Below are positions 1 through 8,146 of a stretch of 64,000 bases of DNA, piece after piece (position 1 is the stretch's first letter; the number at the start of each line of letters is the position of its first letter). The stretch is from Anaerolineales bacterium (GTDB lineage: Bacteria > Chloroflexota > Anaerolineae > Anaerolineales > UBA11858), in assembly GCA_028278545.1 (NCBI GenBank), contig JANQED010000152.1:62001-126000 (forward strand), in the 5' to 3' direction. The translations under genes were made by a program, and so were the position numbers. The notes beneath the pieces were generated by a model. The model was not told where the DNA came from and ran no database searches. It saw only the letters and a program-made list of their open reading frames with translations.

Positions 1-124
1 GGCTCAATCCTTCCTTGAGGAAAAGATCGCGCACAAACGCCGCACGCTGCTCTTCCTGAAAGGTCGGCGCGGGGATCTGTTGAATTTGGATGGCAAGATC
101 GAGGACGCGCTCGGGGATATCCAT
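1..124 (-). CDS. M20-family metallopeptidase, N-terminal fragment (runs off window)
   Basis: The minus-strand ATG at 124-122 opens a frame that stays open to the window edge (41 codons). It begins MDIPERVLDLAIQIQQIPAP and continues with TFQEEQRAAFVRDLFLKEG. The pattern 'IQQIPAPTF-E--RA-FVR--F' is typical of the first helix of M20/M28-type di- and aminopeptidases, which hydrolyse peptides with two bound metal ions. No metal ligand lies in the visible part, so the family call rests on this N-terminal pattern only. The A of its ATG is the last base of the preceding kinase stop (TGATG), so translation is probably coupled. Partial because of the window edge. Confidence 0.6.
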   Translation of the reverse strand, partial: MDIPERVLDLAIQIQQIPAPTFQEEQRAAFVRDLFLKEGLS

Positions 125-1143
125 CAGATTTTGCGAGCGGATTGACGGAGAGAGTCGATCCGCGCCTCAGCCAGACCCGGGAGCACCTCCAGGCCAAAGA
201 ATACCCCTGTCCCTTCAGAGACAATCGAGGCTGACACATTGCCATGCAGCACAGCCTCGAGGGGATCGTAAGCGCGCCGGTAACCAGCCAGGAACCCGCC
301 GCAAAATGCGTCGCCCACCCCCGTGGGATTGACCAGCCGGGCGGGATAGGCGGGGATTTCCCAGCGAGCCCCTGAGGAAGCATCATAAAGTAGTTGCCCC
401 CGCTCGCCACGTTTGATGACAACCAAACCACATCCATAAGCCGCTAAGGCTTCTGCCATTTCCCACAAGTCGTTGGAACGCCCTTCGAAGAGCGCCCGCA
501 GGTCTTCCTCCGCCGGTAGGAAAGCGGTCAATCCGGTGATCAAACTGGGCACATCATTCCAGAAAGTGGGATTCATATACCCAGGTGCGGGGTCTAGCGT
601 GACCGTAGTGATGACTCCCTGGCGCAATATCGCCGGGATCAAACTATGCGTCATATAATCCATCGGGCATAGATGGGCAGCCGAGGCATCCAGATAGACA
701 TCTGGGATATCCCCCTGGCGCAGCGAGGTGGGGGTCAGTTCTGTGCGGCTGTTGAGCGCCTCGCTGGAATCCTTGTACCCTAAGAGGGCTTTGGGAAATG
801 GCTCCCCCAGGCGAGCAAAGTGAGTCACCGGGTCGCCTTTGACGCGGGTGGCTTTATCGGTGTAGACATAGAAATTCCGCACATCAACGGCCTCAGGGAG
901 CATATTCACCCCGCGGGTATCGAAGCCTCTTCGGGCAAGATCGTCCAGCCAGCGTTGGGGGTAATCTTCCCCCACCCGGGCGATCAGCCCCGGGGGCGGC
1001 GCGTCCTCCCAAAGCCTCAATCCGATGGCCGCATAAGGCACATTGCCCCCCAGCACATCGATCATGGGCCTGTCATCGGCAGTGATGAAGAAATCGCGGT
1101 AAAGCTCCCCCGCGAAGACGAAGCGTGGTGTCTCCGTAGTCAT
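124..1143 (-). CDS. PfkB-family carbohydrate kinase
   Basis: A 339-residue cytoplasmic sugar or nucleoside kinase of the ribokinase (PfkB) superfamily. The N-terminal Gly pair (LGGNVPYAAIGLRLW, about residues 31-45) matches the substrate-binding region. The C-terminal PfkB signature NPTGVGDAFCGGFLAGY (272-288) carries the anion-hole glycines and catalytic Asp278; here VNPTGVGD replaces the commoner DTTGAGD. Members phosphorylate ribose, fructose, adenosine and similar substrates with ATP, and the substrate cannot be read from sequence. The gene sits 28 nt downstream of the oxidoreductase and overlaps the next gene by one base. No clear Shine-Dalgarno precedes the ATG, which fits reading from an upstream mRNA. 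Confidence 0.85.
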   Translation of the reverse strand: MTTETPRFVFAGELYRDFFITADDRPMIDVLGGNVPYAAIGLRLWEDAPPPGLIARVGEDYPQRWLDDLARRGFDTRGVNMLPEAVDVRNFYVYTDKATRVKGDPVTHFARLGEPFPKALLGYKDSSEALNSRTELTPTSLRQGDIPDVYLDASAAHLCPMDYMTHSLIPAILRQGVITTVTLDPAPGYMNPTFWNDVPSLITGLTAFLPAEEDLRALFEGRSNDLWEMAEALAAYGCGLVVIKRGERGQLLYDASSGARWEIPAYPARLVNPTGVGDAFCGGFLAGYRRAYDPLEAVLHGNVSASIVSEGTGVFFGLEVLPGLAEARIDSLRQSARKI

Positions 1144-1171
1144 AAAAACCCGTTATCCGTTTGTCAAGATT

Positions 1172-2812
1172 TTACTCTACAATGTCACCCATTCCCCGCT
1201 CAATCCGCTTGCGAAGGTTCTCCGGCCACTGGGAAATATCCTCCGAGGGATATATCTGCAATTCGGGCCCGTTTTGGGTCAGCAAGTCGTCAGGAGAGCA
1301 GTTGAGGATGGCACTGGCCGCCTGCAGGCCCGTCGAGGTGGCCCCGGAAACGCCGAAGTTAGAGGTGCTGGCGCCGCACATCAACAGACCCTCGAAATCA
1401 GTTCGGGTTGGGTAAGCTCTCGGCCCTATCTGGCGGCGGTTTTTCTCGATGCCATACAGGCAGCCGCGGGTTACATTGATGTAGTGCTCATTGGTCAACG
1501 GCGTGCCCAGATTCCAGAAGACAATATGATCGCTGATCCCCGGGACGCGTTTCTCAATGGCCTTGAACATGCGCCAGGAGAGGTCTTCCTTCAACCCCTG
1601 GTAACCCCCAGAGCGATCCCCGGACTTTTCATGGGCCCATTTCTTGAAAGCATCATAACCAACGAAGGTGAAGGCCTCGCAGGTGTGGTGACCGCTGTGC
1701 ATCTTGGAGGGGTCTTTAAGCGTGGTAGCGGTCAGGAACATCATCGGGGGGATATCAGCGGTGAGTACATGGTCCGTGCGACCCAGGCGATAGAGTTCGT
1801 CGATATCTTGATGATCGTAGAACCAGAAATTCCCAGAATCCAGGCCGGCTGCGCGCAGATCCATATCCACAGCGAAGAACAGACTCAAGGCTGAGGTCGA
1901 GTAAGTGGTTTTATCCAACCTGCGGCGCAGCTTGTCGTTGAGATGTTCACGACCGATCAGCTTGCCGAAAGTGACCTCAGGATCGGCATTGCTGACTACA
2001 TATTTCGAGCGTACCTCGCTCCCATCGGTCAGGCGCACGCCGATAACCTGATCTCCCTCCAGTAAAATTCGTTCGACGGGCGTGTTGAGACGGATTTCTC
2101 CGCCTGCTCTTTTCAGGGCGCGTACGAAGGCGCGCGGGATGGCGAATCCGCCCCCCATGGGGAAGTAAGCTCCCTCGAAGTAATGATAGGCGATTCCGGC
2201 ATGCAGAAAAGATAATACCTCCGAGGGCGGCATGCCATGATCCCCGGCCTGGCCGCACAAAATGGCCACCAGCAGCGGATCAGAGACATGGTGCTCGATC
2301 AATTTCCGCCCCGATTTCATCGCCCAGCGCATCACCGAGGGGATTGCCCCACCAGCTTTAGCCGCGTCGCCGACGCTCTTCACCCTGGCAACCCTCTCAA
2401 GATTGCCAATCATATTGGCTACAGCCTCCATATAGCCATCAATGCCCTCAGCCTCGTGGGGAAAACGTTCTTTCAATCGATTGGCGTAGTTATCCCGGCC
2501 CTTGGGGATATCAAAGCGTTCATCGCCGATGATCATGTGGTCGTAGCCATCCGGGTTAAGCTCGCAGAAGGCCAAATCCTGGGATACTCCCAGCCCTTCA
2601 TACTTCTTGCGCAGCGATCCGCCTGGGTGCAGGCCACCCATATAATGCACACCCGGGCTGAAGCGGTAGCCTTCCAGGGCAAAAGAGTGTGTCCAGCCAC
2701 CGGGCACTTCATGCTGCTCGCAGACCAGCACGCTCATCCCAGCCTGAGCCAGGGGTACGGCGGCAGCTAACCCACCCGCGCCGGAGCCGATGACAACGAC
2801 ATCGTAATCCAT
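1172..2812 (-). CDS. CrtI/retinol-saturase-like FAD-dependent oxidoreductase
   Basis: A 546-residue flavoprotein. It starts with a Rossmann dinucleotide fold, VVVIGSGAGGLAAAVPLAQAG (residues 5-25, GxGxxG), followed by the acidic residue of CEQHEVPGGWTHSF, the arrangement of phytoene desaturases, carotenoid isomerases and all-trans-retinol 13,14-reductases. A conserved C-terminal stretch GLLMCGASTSNFGVSGATSTG corresponds to the FAD-binding C-terminus of this group. It probably desaturates, saturates or isomerises a polyene or other lipid substrate at the membrane; the exact reaction is unknown. A good ribosome site (AAGGAG, 5-6 nt spacing) fixes the ATG at 2812. No carotenoid genes are adjacent, so a carotenoid role is not supported by context. 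Confidence 0.8.
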   Translation of the reverse strand: MDYDVVVIGSGAGGLAAAVPLAQAGMSVLVCEQHEVPGGWTHSFALEGYRFSPGVHYMGGLHPGGSLRKKYEGLGVSQDLAFCELNPDGYDHMIIGDERFDIPKGRDNYANRLKERFPHEAEGIDGYMEAVANMIGNLERVARVKSVGDAAKAGGAIPSVMRWAMKSGRKLIEHHVSDPLLVAILCGQAGDHGMPPSEVLSFLHAGIAYHYFEGAYFPMGGGFAIPRAFVRALKRAGGEIRLNTPVERILLEGDQVIGVRLTDGSEVRSKYVVSNADPEVTFGKLIGREHLNDKLRRRLDKTTYSTSALSLFFAVDMDLRAAGLDSGNFWFYDHQDIDELYRLGRTDHVLTADIPPMMFLTATTLKDPSKMHSGHHTCEAFTFVGYDAFKKWAHEKSGDRSGGYQGLKEDLSWRMFKAIEKRVPGISDHIVFWNLGTPLTNEHYINVTRGCLYGIEKNRRQIGPRAYPTRTDFEGLLMCGASTSNFGVSGATSTGLQAASAILNCSPDDLLTQNGPELQIYPSEDISQWPENLRKRIERGMGDIVE

Positions 2813-2937
2813 GATCTCTCCTTTTATGCTAGACGCTGAACGTCACACCTATGAAGATGCCCCCTTATTGTACATGCTTTTTCAGCTATGCGTTGGCAAA
2901 TAGAACGTTGAAACTCTTACTGTCCTGACCTGCGACG

Positions 2938-3027
2938 CTATCGCCCCTCCGCGAGCGTAAGGAACACATCTTCCAACGTCGGCTCGGCGCGAGTGAGTTC
3001 ACCTTTGGGGGTGGTTTTCAGTGTCAT
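2938..3027 (-). pseudogene. C-terminal remnant of an ABC transporter ATPase
   Basis: A 29-codon minus-strand frame ends GELTRAEPTLEDVFLTLAEG. The string EPTLEDVFLTL is the characteristic extreme C-terminus of ABC-2-type (DrrA/CcmA-like) ATP-binding proteins. No Walker A, signature or Walker B motif lies upstream in any frame, so the rest of the ATPase is gone. An ATG preceded by AAGGA happens to open the frame, so expression of a small peptide cannot be excluded, but deletion debris is the simpler reading. The rest of the 2813-3159 gap shows nothing else I can name. Confidence 0.7.
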
Positions 3028-3159
3028 AGGGTTCCTTTGGGTCGAAAAGGCGAGGAGCAATTCTTATTTCCACAAAAACGCGTGGACTCCGCTCTTTAAC
3101 AAAAACTTCAAAAATCTGGCCGATTTCCGAAGTTTATTTCAGTTCAGAGCGAGTCTGCA

Positions 3160-3501
3160 TTATGCTGCGTATAACTGGTCTGTTTTAGCAGCTATGATGA
3201 AATCGTTGCGGTGGAGGCCCTTGACGAAATGCGTCCACCAACTGACCTTGACACGACCCCACTCGGTCAACAATGCAGGGTGATGATCCTCGGCTTCAGC
3301 CAACTCCCCAACTTGTTGGGTAAAGGCCAATGCCTGGACAAAATTTTTGAACGTATACACGCGCTCCAGCCTTTTAATGCCCTGGATTTCAACCACCTGC
3401 CATTCGGGGAGCAGCGTGGCTAACTCCTTGATCTCATGATCAGATAGCGGTGGTTCCCCTTTACGATAAGATTCGAGCTTCAACTCGGCCAGCGAGCGCA
3501 T
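3160..3501 (-). CDS. phhB: 4a-hydroxytetrahydrobiopterin (pterin-4a-carbinolamine) dehydratase
   Basis: A 113-residue protein of the PCD/DCoH family, which dehydrates 4a-hydroxytetrahydropterin so that the cofactor can be recycled. The family signature is intact: EDHHPALLTEWGRVKVSWWT then HFVKGLHRND, giving the active-site His73-His74-Pro, His91 and Asp100. Length matches the family. No aromatic amino-acid hydroxylase is nearby, so here it may serve general pterin repair or molybdopterin-related chemistry, as suggested for orphan bacterial homologues. It is the last gene of a small minus-strand run after two membrane proteins (8 nt from the previous stop). No obvious Shine-Dalgarno is seen. 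Confidence 0.9.
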   Translation of the reverse strand: MRSLAELKLESYRKGEPPLSDHEIKELATLLPEWQVVEIQGIKRLERVYTFKNFVQALAFTQQVGELAEAEDHHPALLTEWGRVKVSWWTHFVKGLHRNDFIIAAKTDQLYAA

Positions 3502-3509
3502 AGAGGGGG

Positions 3510-3722
3510 CTAAAGTTGAGATATCTGCCGCAGAAAGCTAAACACAGAAACACCTAATTTGGCCCCCTCACCTGGGGTGAGTGTCAGCCCTTCTTCATCG
3601 GCGCGTTGAACGAGCAAATAGGCGGTGCCCAGGCCCGTTAGCGCGCCAACGATGGCACCAATGATCAAAACTCTTGTTTTCCAATTGTTATCAGACTGGG
3701 GTTGTTCATTCGTGGTCGTCAT
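3510..3722 (-). CDS. small single-span membrane protein, unknown function
   Basis: A 70-residue protein with a polar N-terminus (about 17 residues), one transmembrane helix rich in Gly and Ala (VLIIGAIVGALTGLGTAYLLV, about 18-38) and a short C-terminal tail. The spaced glycines (GAIVGALTGLG) resemble a glycine-zipper that could pack helices together. I do not recognise a named family. Its ATG overlaps the stop of the upstream membrane protein by four bases (ATGA), so the two are almost certainly co-translated and may act together in the membrane. Confidence 0.65.
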   Translation of the reverse strand: MTTTNEQPQSDNNWKTRVLIIGAIVGALTGLGTAYLLVQRADEEGLTLTPGEGAKLGVSVFSFLRQISQL

Positions 3723-4186
3723 AGTTCTTGTGATCCTTCGTCAGGAGTATCATTTCGCATTTTCGGGGAAGAGAGCGAACTTTTCAGTGCACGCCAACCG
3801 GCACCCACACTTCCAATGCGCAGGGTTGGCTCAGCAACTCTATCAGCCGCCCGCTGTACACCAACTCGCATGCGATCGAAGAAGTCTTGCAGGATAAAGA
3901 ATTTTGGCGGCAAAAACCTCAGGAGACTGACCACCCCGTAAACAAGGGCACCCAACACAGCCAGAAGGATGAAGGCCATCACCATGGTAGGGATGATCAA
4001 AAAGATCAAGGAAGTGTCGGCGGCCTGACTGACGTTCCCTCCCCCTGAAGCCGCCCAGACCGTCCAAACAGCCAATCCCAGGACAGCAAGAACACCAAGG
4101 AGAAGTGGGAAGGCGATCTGCCAGAAAGCCTCCTTGCGGTGGGCTTGTTGGGTAACCGGGTTTCGTGGGGGTTTTCTTTCCTGCAT
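3719..4186 (-). CDS. two-span membrane protein, unknown function
   Basis: A 155-residue protein starting MQERKPPRN, with a basic N-terminus, two hydrophobic helices (about 23-47 and 61-85) and a positively charged cytoplasmic tail (RMRVGVQRAADRVAEP onwards). I cannot assign a family. The frame is open further upstream to 4312, but a strong extended -10 box sits 9 nt before the ATG at 4186, so this start with a leaderless transcript is preferred. It overlaps the next small membrane gene by ATGA and is divergent from comM. Confidence 0.6.
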   Translation of the reverse strand: MQERKPPRNPVTQQAHRKEAFWQIAFPLLLGVLAVLGLAVWTVWAASGGGNVSQAADTSLIFLIIPTMVMAFILLAVLGALVYGVVSLLRFLPPKFFILQDFFDRMRVGVQRAADRVAEPTLRIGSVGAGWRALKSSLSSPKMRNDTPDEGSQEL

Positions 4187-4195
4187 AGCGGATGT

Positions 4196-4204
4196 ATTGT
4201 AGCA
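4196..4204 (-). promoter_or_regulatory. extended -10 promoter for the 4186 membrane-protein gene
   Basis: On the minus strand TGCTACAAT forms an extended -10 element (TGn + TACAAT). Only 9 nt separate it from the ATG at 4186, so the transcript would start at or next to the start codon. No good -35 is seen. Confidence 0.5.
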
Positions 4205-4297
4205 CAACTTATCCAGGAAACCCTGGCTGCTGATGCGAACGCCGACACCAATTGCGGAAAAGAACGTTGCAAATAGCTGAAGTTTCCCCTTGAAACA

Positions 4298-4326
4298 TTG
4301 ACATCTTCCCATCCTCCATCTAAACT
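4298..4326 (+). promoter_or_regulatory. comM promoter (leaderless)
   Basis: TTGACA (4298-4303), a 17-nt spacer and TAAACT (4321-4326) form a near-consensus housekeeping promoter. The comM ATG begins only 6 nt after the -10 box, so the mRNA should start on or beside the A of the start codon. There is no ribosome-binding site. Confidence 0.65.
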
Positions 4327-4332
4327 TGATCT

Positions 4333-5856
4333 ATGCTTGCACGCGTATTCTCCTGCGCCGTGATCGGACTTGAGGGGGTGGTCGTCGAAGTCGAGGTCGA
4401 CACTATGGGCGGGTTACCCAAGATGACCATCGTAGGCTTACCCGACACCGCCGTACAGGAGAGTCGAGAACGCGTCGAATCCGCCATCAAGAATTCTGGT
4501 TTCACCTTCCCGCGCAAGCGGGTGACGGTCAACCTGGCACCTGCGACGGTGCGCAAAGCCGGCCCGGTCTACGACTTGCCCATCGCAGTGGGGATTCTGA
4601 TCGCCACCGCCCAACTACCCTCCCTTGCCTTAGAGGATGCCCTGGTCATCGGGGAGCTCTCACTCGATGGAAGCGTACGCCATGTGCGCGGCGTGCTTCC
4701 CATGGCTGCTTTGGCCCGCGCCGAGGGTTTTGGACAGATTTTTGTGCCCGAGATGGACGCGCCCGAAGCCGCGCTGATCCCTGATCTCGAAGTGATTCCT
4801 GTCCCCTCACTGGCGGCGCTCTATGACCACCTCACAGGTGGGATGCAGTTATCCTCAGACATTGGTCCCGCCCCCGAGGGGATCACCAGCGCGATTCCCA
4901 TCACCGATTTCCAGGAGATCAAAGGCCAGGAGCAGACCAAACGCGCCCTGGAAGTAGCCGCGGCCGGGTCACACAATCTTTTGATGATCGGCCCTCCAGG
5001 GTCAGGCAAAACCCTGCTGGCGCGCGCCACGCCGGGCATCCTGCCCAGCATGACCATCGATGAGGCCCTGGATGTCACCCGCATCTACTCCATCTCTGAC
5101 CAACTGCCCTCGGAGGTACCTCTGATCCAGCAGCGCCCTTTCCGCGCCCCACACCACACCATCTCCCACGCCGGGCTGGTCGGCGGCGGCAACTGGCCTA
5201 CCCCTGGTGAGATCTCTTTGGCTCATCGCGGGGTGCTTTTTCTCGACGAATTTGTCGAGTTCGGTAGCCGCGTGCTGGAGGTGATGAGACAACCCCTGGA
5301 AGACAAACAAGTCACTATCTCCCGCGCCCAGGGCTCGCTGACTTTCCCGGCCAACTTCCAATTGATCGCCGCGATGAACCCCTGCCCGTGCGGATACGCC
5401 GGGGACCCGGTCAAAGAGTGCACCTGCTCCAACCAGGTCATCACACGCTATCAAAAGCGCATCTCCGGGCCGATGCTCGACCGCATCGACATCCACATCG
5501 AGGTGCCGCGCGTCGATTACGACAAACTCAGCGATGACCGCTTAGGAGAACCCTCCTCGAGGATCAAAACCCGCGTGGAAGCCGCTCGCGAGCAGCAGCG
5601 CAAGCGCTTCGATGACAGCAACTTATCTTGTAACGCCGATATGGGACCCGCCGAACTGCGCCAATACTGCCCCCTGGACCAGCCCGGGCGCTCCTTGCTG
5701 CGCAATGCTATGAGCCAGTTGCACCTCTCGGCACGCGCTTATCACCGCGTGCTCAAACTGGCGCGCACGATAGCAGATTTGGCCGGTGAGGAGAACATCG
5801 ACCCGGCCCATTTAGCGGAGGCTCTACAGTACCGCCCGAAGACGCAAACAATGTGA
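4333..5856 (+). CDS. comM: YifB/ComM-family Mg-chelatase-like AAA+ ATPase
   Basis: A 507-residue protein with the full ComM architecture: an N-terminal Lon-protease-like fold (ARVFSCAVIGLEGVVVEVEV and GLPDTAVQESRERVESA), a central AAA+ module with Walker A GPPGSGKT (about 220-227) and Walker B-like LFLDEF, a Cys cluster typical of the family (NPCPCGYAGDPVKECTC) and a C-terminal helical domain. In Gram-negative bacteria ComM is a hexameric helicase driving branch migration during natural transformation; in others the role is unproven. No competence genes are adjacent. The start is fixed by the promoter, which leaves no room for a leader. Confidence 0.92.
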   Translation: MLARVFSCAVIGLEGVVVEVEVDTMGGLPKMTIVGLPDTAVQESRERVESAIKNSGFTFPRKRVTVNLAPATVRKAGPVYDLPIAVGILIATAQLPSLALEDALVIGELSLDGSVRHVRGVLPMAALARAEGFGQIFVPEMDAPEAALIPDLEVIPVPSLAALYDHLTGGMQLSSDIGPAPEGITSAIPITDFQEIKGQEQTKRALEVAAAGSHNLLMIGPPGSGKTLLARATPGILPSMTIDEALDVTRIYSISDQLPSEVPLIQQRPFRAPHHTISHAGLVGGGNWPTPGEISLAHRGVLFLDEFVEFGSRVLEVMRQPLEDKQVTISRAQGSLTFPANFQLIAAMNPCPCGYAGDPVKECTCSNQVITRYQKRISGPMLDRIDIHIEVPRVDYDKLSDDRLGEPSSRIKTRVEAAREQQRKRFDDSNLSCNADMGPAELRQYCPLDQPGRSLLRNAMSQLHLSARAYHRVLKLARTIADLAGEENIDPAHLAEALQYRPKTQTM

Positions 5857-5996
5857 ATATGTTTCAAGTGGGGGATGTTACTCAGGCTTGAATTTCTCGC
5901 AAAAAAAACAATCCAACTGCTTTCCATAGGACTGGCACCTAAGACCAGCCAATCTCAGTTTCAAGTTCCAACTCCGAAGAATATCTTGCCAAATAA

Positions 5997-6878
5997 TCAA
6001 GTCGCCGAGGGAACAAATCCAAAATGGCGTTTGTATTCCCGACTGAATTGGGCCAGATTGTTGTAACCCACCAAGAAACTGGCTTCGTTGATCTTTTTCC
6101 CTTCCTTGATCAATCTTTGGGCCTCATGCAGTTTCACAGACTTGGCATATTGCAGGGGAGACACCTGCATCACATCCCGGAAATTTGAGTAGAAAGCTGT
6201 CCGACTCATGTAGACGACTTCGGCCAGCTTTTCCACCGAAACCGGCTTATCTAGATTCGAATGGATGTAATCCACCGCTTTTGATATACGCTGGATTTTC
6301 CCCTTTTGCTGTAGCAGGGCGCGCAACTCACCGCCGTGCTCATCACACAGCAGGCGGTAATAGACCTCATCCATCATCGATTGACCCAGGATGGCGGCAT
6401 CTCTGGGGTTTTCCAGGGCTTCGAACATCCGGATGAATGAATCGAGCAATCGGTCGCTCAAATCAGCGGCATAGAACACCGAAGGTTCCCTTGCAGCGGG
6501 CTGGGGAGCGGCTTCGTCAAAGCGATCGATCCGCAGCAGCATATCGGCCATTCGATTCATGTCGAGGTAAATCCCAGCCACGAGGTAGGGTTCTTCAGGG
6601 CTGGCCTTGACAATCTCCATTTCCGCTGGGACGGGATAAAACCCGACTAATACTTTTCCGGCCTCATAAACATGGGTTTCATTCCCGAGATAGCAGGCCT
6701 TCTTCCCACTCACAACAATCACAATTCCCGGTATTTCTAATGCCGGAATCCTTTCCTGGGGTGCGGAGGCTTTGAAAGTGCCCAGATTTTCAATCGGGGT
6801 ATAGTTGAGACCCTCGTGAGGGGAATGTTGTTCCAGGAGTTGAGCCAGTTTCTCAAGTTTTTGGGGTTGATAGTCCAA
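5997..6878 (-). CDS. AraC-family transcriptional regulator
   Basis: A DNA-binding regulator with an N-terminal sensing domain of the AraC_N (cupin-like) type (IPGIVIVVSGKKACYLG, YEAGKVLVGFYPVPAE) and a C-terminal double helix-turn-helix (KPVSVEKLAEVVYMSRTAFY; INEASFLVGYNNLAQFSREY; KRHFGFVPS). The frame is open to 6971, but the first clear ribosome site (GGAG, 7-nt spacing) precedes a TTG at 6878, giving 293 residues and matching where family homology starts; the upstream TTG at 6971 lacks a site. It is divergent from the hydrolase at 7137, which is its likely target. Direct repeats in the shared intergenic region could be its binding sites. Confidence 0.85.
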   Translation of the reverse strand: MDYQPQKLEKLAQLLEQHSPHEGLNYTPIENLGTFKASAPQERIPALEIPGIVIVVSGKKACYLGNETHVYEAGKVLVGFYPVPAEMEIVKASPEEPYLVAGIYLDMNRMADMLLRIDRFDEAAPQPAAREPSVFYAADLSDRLLDSFIRMFEALENPRDAAILGQSMMDEVYYRLLCDEHGGELRALLQQKGKIQRISKAVDYIHSNLDKPVSVEKLAEVVYMSRTAFYSNFRDVMQVSPLQYAKSVKLHEAQRLIKEGKKINEASFLVGYNNLAQFSREYKRHFGFVPSAT

Positions 6879-6961
6879 AATCTTTCTCCAATCATGTAAT
6901 AGCTTCGTTTTATCTATGCCGATAATCGCAAAGCGGGTTATTGGCAGCACTCTGGTTAATT

Positions 6962-7018
6962 GTACTAACAAACCCCTAATAGTACAAACAAAACGCGCAA
7001 TTTATGTACAAAAACACA
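6962..7018. promoter_or_regulatory. three direct GTACWAACAAA-like repeats (possible AraC sites)
   Basis: GTACTAACAAA (6962), GTACAAACAAAAC (6982) and GTACAAAAACAC (7006) are spaced 20 and 24 nt apart in the same direction, upstream of the chosen TTG start of the AraC gene. AraC proteins typically bind tandem direct repeats spaced about two helical turns apart. Assignment is inference. Confidence 0.4.
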
Positions 7019-7103
7019 AAGTTTCTGGACGATAGTGTTTTTATTAATCATTGTTTAAGCCCTAAAATAAAAGCTGTAAGTTTGGATTTTTTCAATCATA
7101 TGG

Positions 7104-7117
7104 AATGAACATTCATT
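7104..7117. promoter_or_regulatory. palindromic operator AATGAACATTCATT
   Basis: Perfect 6-bp arms (AATGAA/TTCATT) with a 2-nt spacer lie between the presumed promoter and the ribosome site of the hydrolase gene at 7137. The shape (AATGAA-n2-TTCATT) resembles operators bound by TetR-family repressors rather than AraC sites. No tetR gene is in the window. Confidence 0.45.
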
Positions 7118-7136
7118 GTTCGAAGGAGCTAGAAAA

Positions 7137-8024
7137 ATGATATTCAAAATAATAGGAAGAACAATCGGAGATTCCCTGCTTTTCCCAGTTGAACAACCTT
7201 TTCCAAAAACACCCAAAGACTATGGCATCGATTACAAAGATGTCGAATTTCTTGCCAGAGATGGTGTCAAACTCTCTGGCTGGTTGCTCAATGAAACGGC
7301 CAGCAAAGTCATCATCATGACTCACTTTGGTTATCGAGCCAATCGTTTCGGATACCAGATCAAGTACCAGCCCAGGTTATCTCGACCCTACAACCAGGAG
7401 ATTGAATTTGTCAAAGTAGCTAAGCGTCTGGTAGATGCCGGCTATACCGTATTGATGTACGACCTGCGTAATCACGGCATCAGCGGGAAGAGCAGGTTGG
7501 CCTGTGGCACTGGCGGTTACGACGAGCGCTTTGATGTCTTAACTGCTGTGGAGTTCGTCGCCAACCATGAAACTACCCGGGGCAAAAATATTGGACTCTT
7601 GAGCTATTGCATGGGCCTCAATGCCACCTTTTTCGCATTCGACGAAGATGCTGAATCTTTTACAAATAACAATGTTAAGGCCTTAGTTGGCATGCAGCCA
7701 TTGGGAAATGGCGAGTTCTTGAAAGCCTATGGCATAAGAGGAGCGATCTACAGACACGCAGATGAACATTACAAAGCACACACAGGTATCCCCCTGGAAT
7801 ATCCAATCCTCCCTGCGGTTGAAAAAGTGCTCACACCCACGCTTTTATGTCAGGGTCGCAAAGACCCTTGGACGAACCTGGACTTCATCAATGATATCTA
7901 TGAAACCTTAGGCGTAGAGAAAGAAATGTACTGGATGGAAGAACCTACCCATCGTTTCGACGGCTACAACTGGTTTTATGACCATCCAGAACGAATGTTG
8001 GAATTCTTCAACAAGCATGTCTAA
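7137..8024 (+). CDS. alpha/beta hydrolase with cysteine nucleophile
   Basis: A 295-residue alpha/beta-hydrolase-fold protein. The nucleophile elbow reads GLLSYCMGLNATFF (153-166), placing Cys158 where most relatives have Ser, as in dienelactone hydrolases. The acid and base follow in the usual order: Asp243 (GRKDPWTN) and His272 (EEPTHRFDG). The oxyanion region HFGYRANRFGY and YDLRNHG support the fold. It is probably a soluble esterase, lactonase or thioester hydrolase; the substrate is unknown. The ATG at 7137 has GAAGGAG upstream; a TTG seven codons earlier is unlikely. It is divergent from the AraC regulator. Confidence 0.75.
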   Translation: MIFKIIGRTIGDSLLFPVEQPFPKTPKDYGIDYKDVEFLARDGVKLSGWLLNETASKVIIMTHFGYRANRFGYQIKYQPRLSRPYNQEIEFVKVAKRLVDAGYTVLMYDLRNHGISGKSRLACGTGGYDERFDVLTAVEFVANHETTRGKNIGLLSYCMGLNATFFAFDEDAESFTNNNVKALVGMQPLGNGEFLKAYGIRGAIYRHADEHYKAHTGIPLEYPILPAVEKVLTPTLLCQGRKDPWTNLDFINDIYETLGVEKEMYWMEEPTHRFDGYNWFYDHPERMLEFFNKHV

Positions 8025-8146
8025 CCGTCAAACCTGAAGAATTGATTGAATGGTTTGAATGATTTACTGCCAGCCACTAGTGAAGAACCCCGGTGACTAC
8101 GGCGGACTGGCATATAAAGATGCCAGCATCGAAACCGAGGAGGAGG

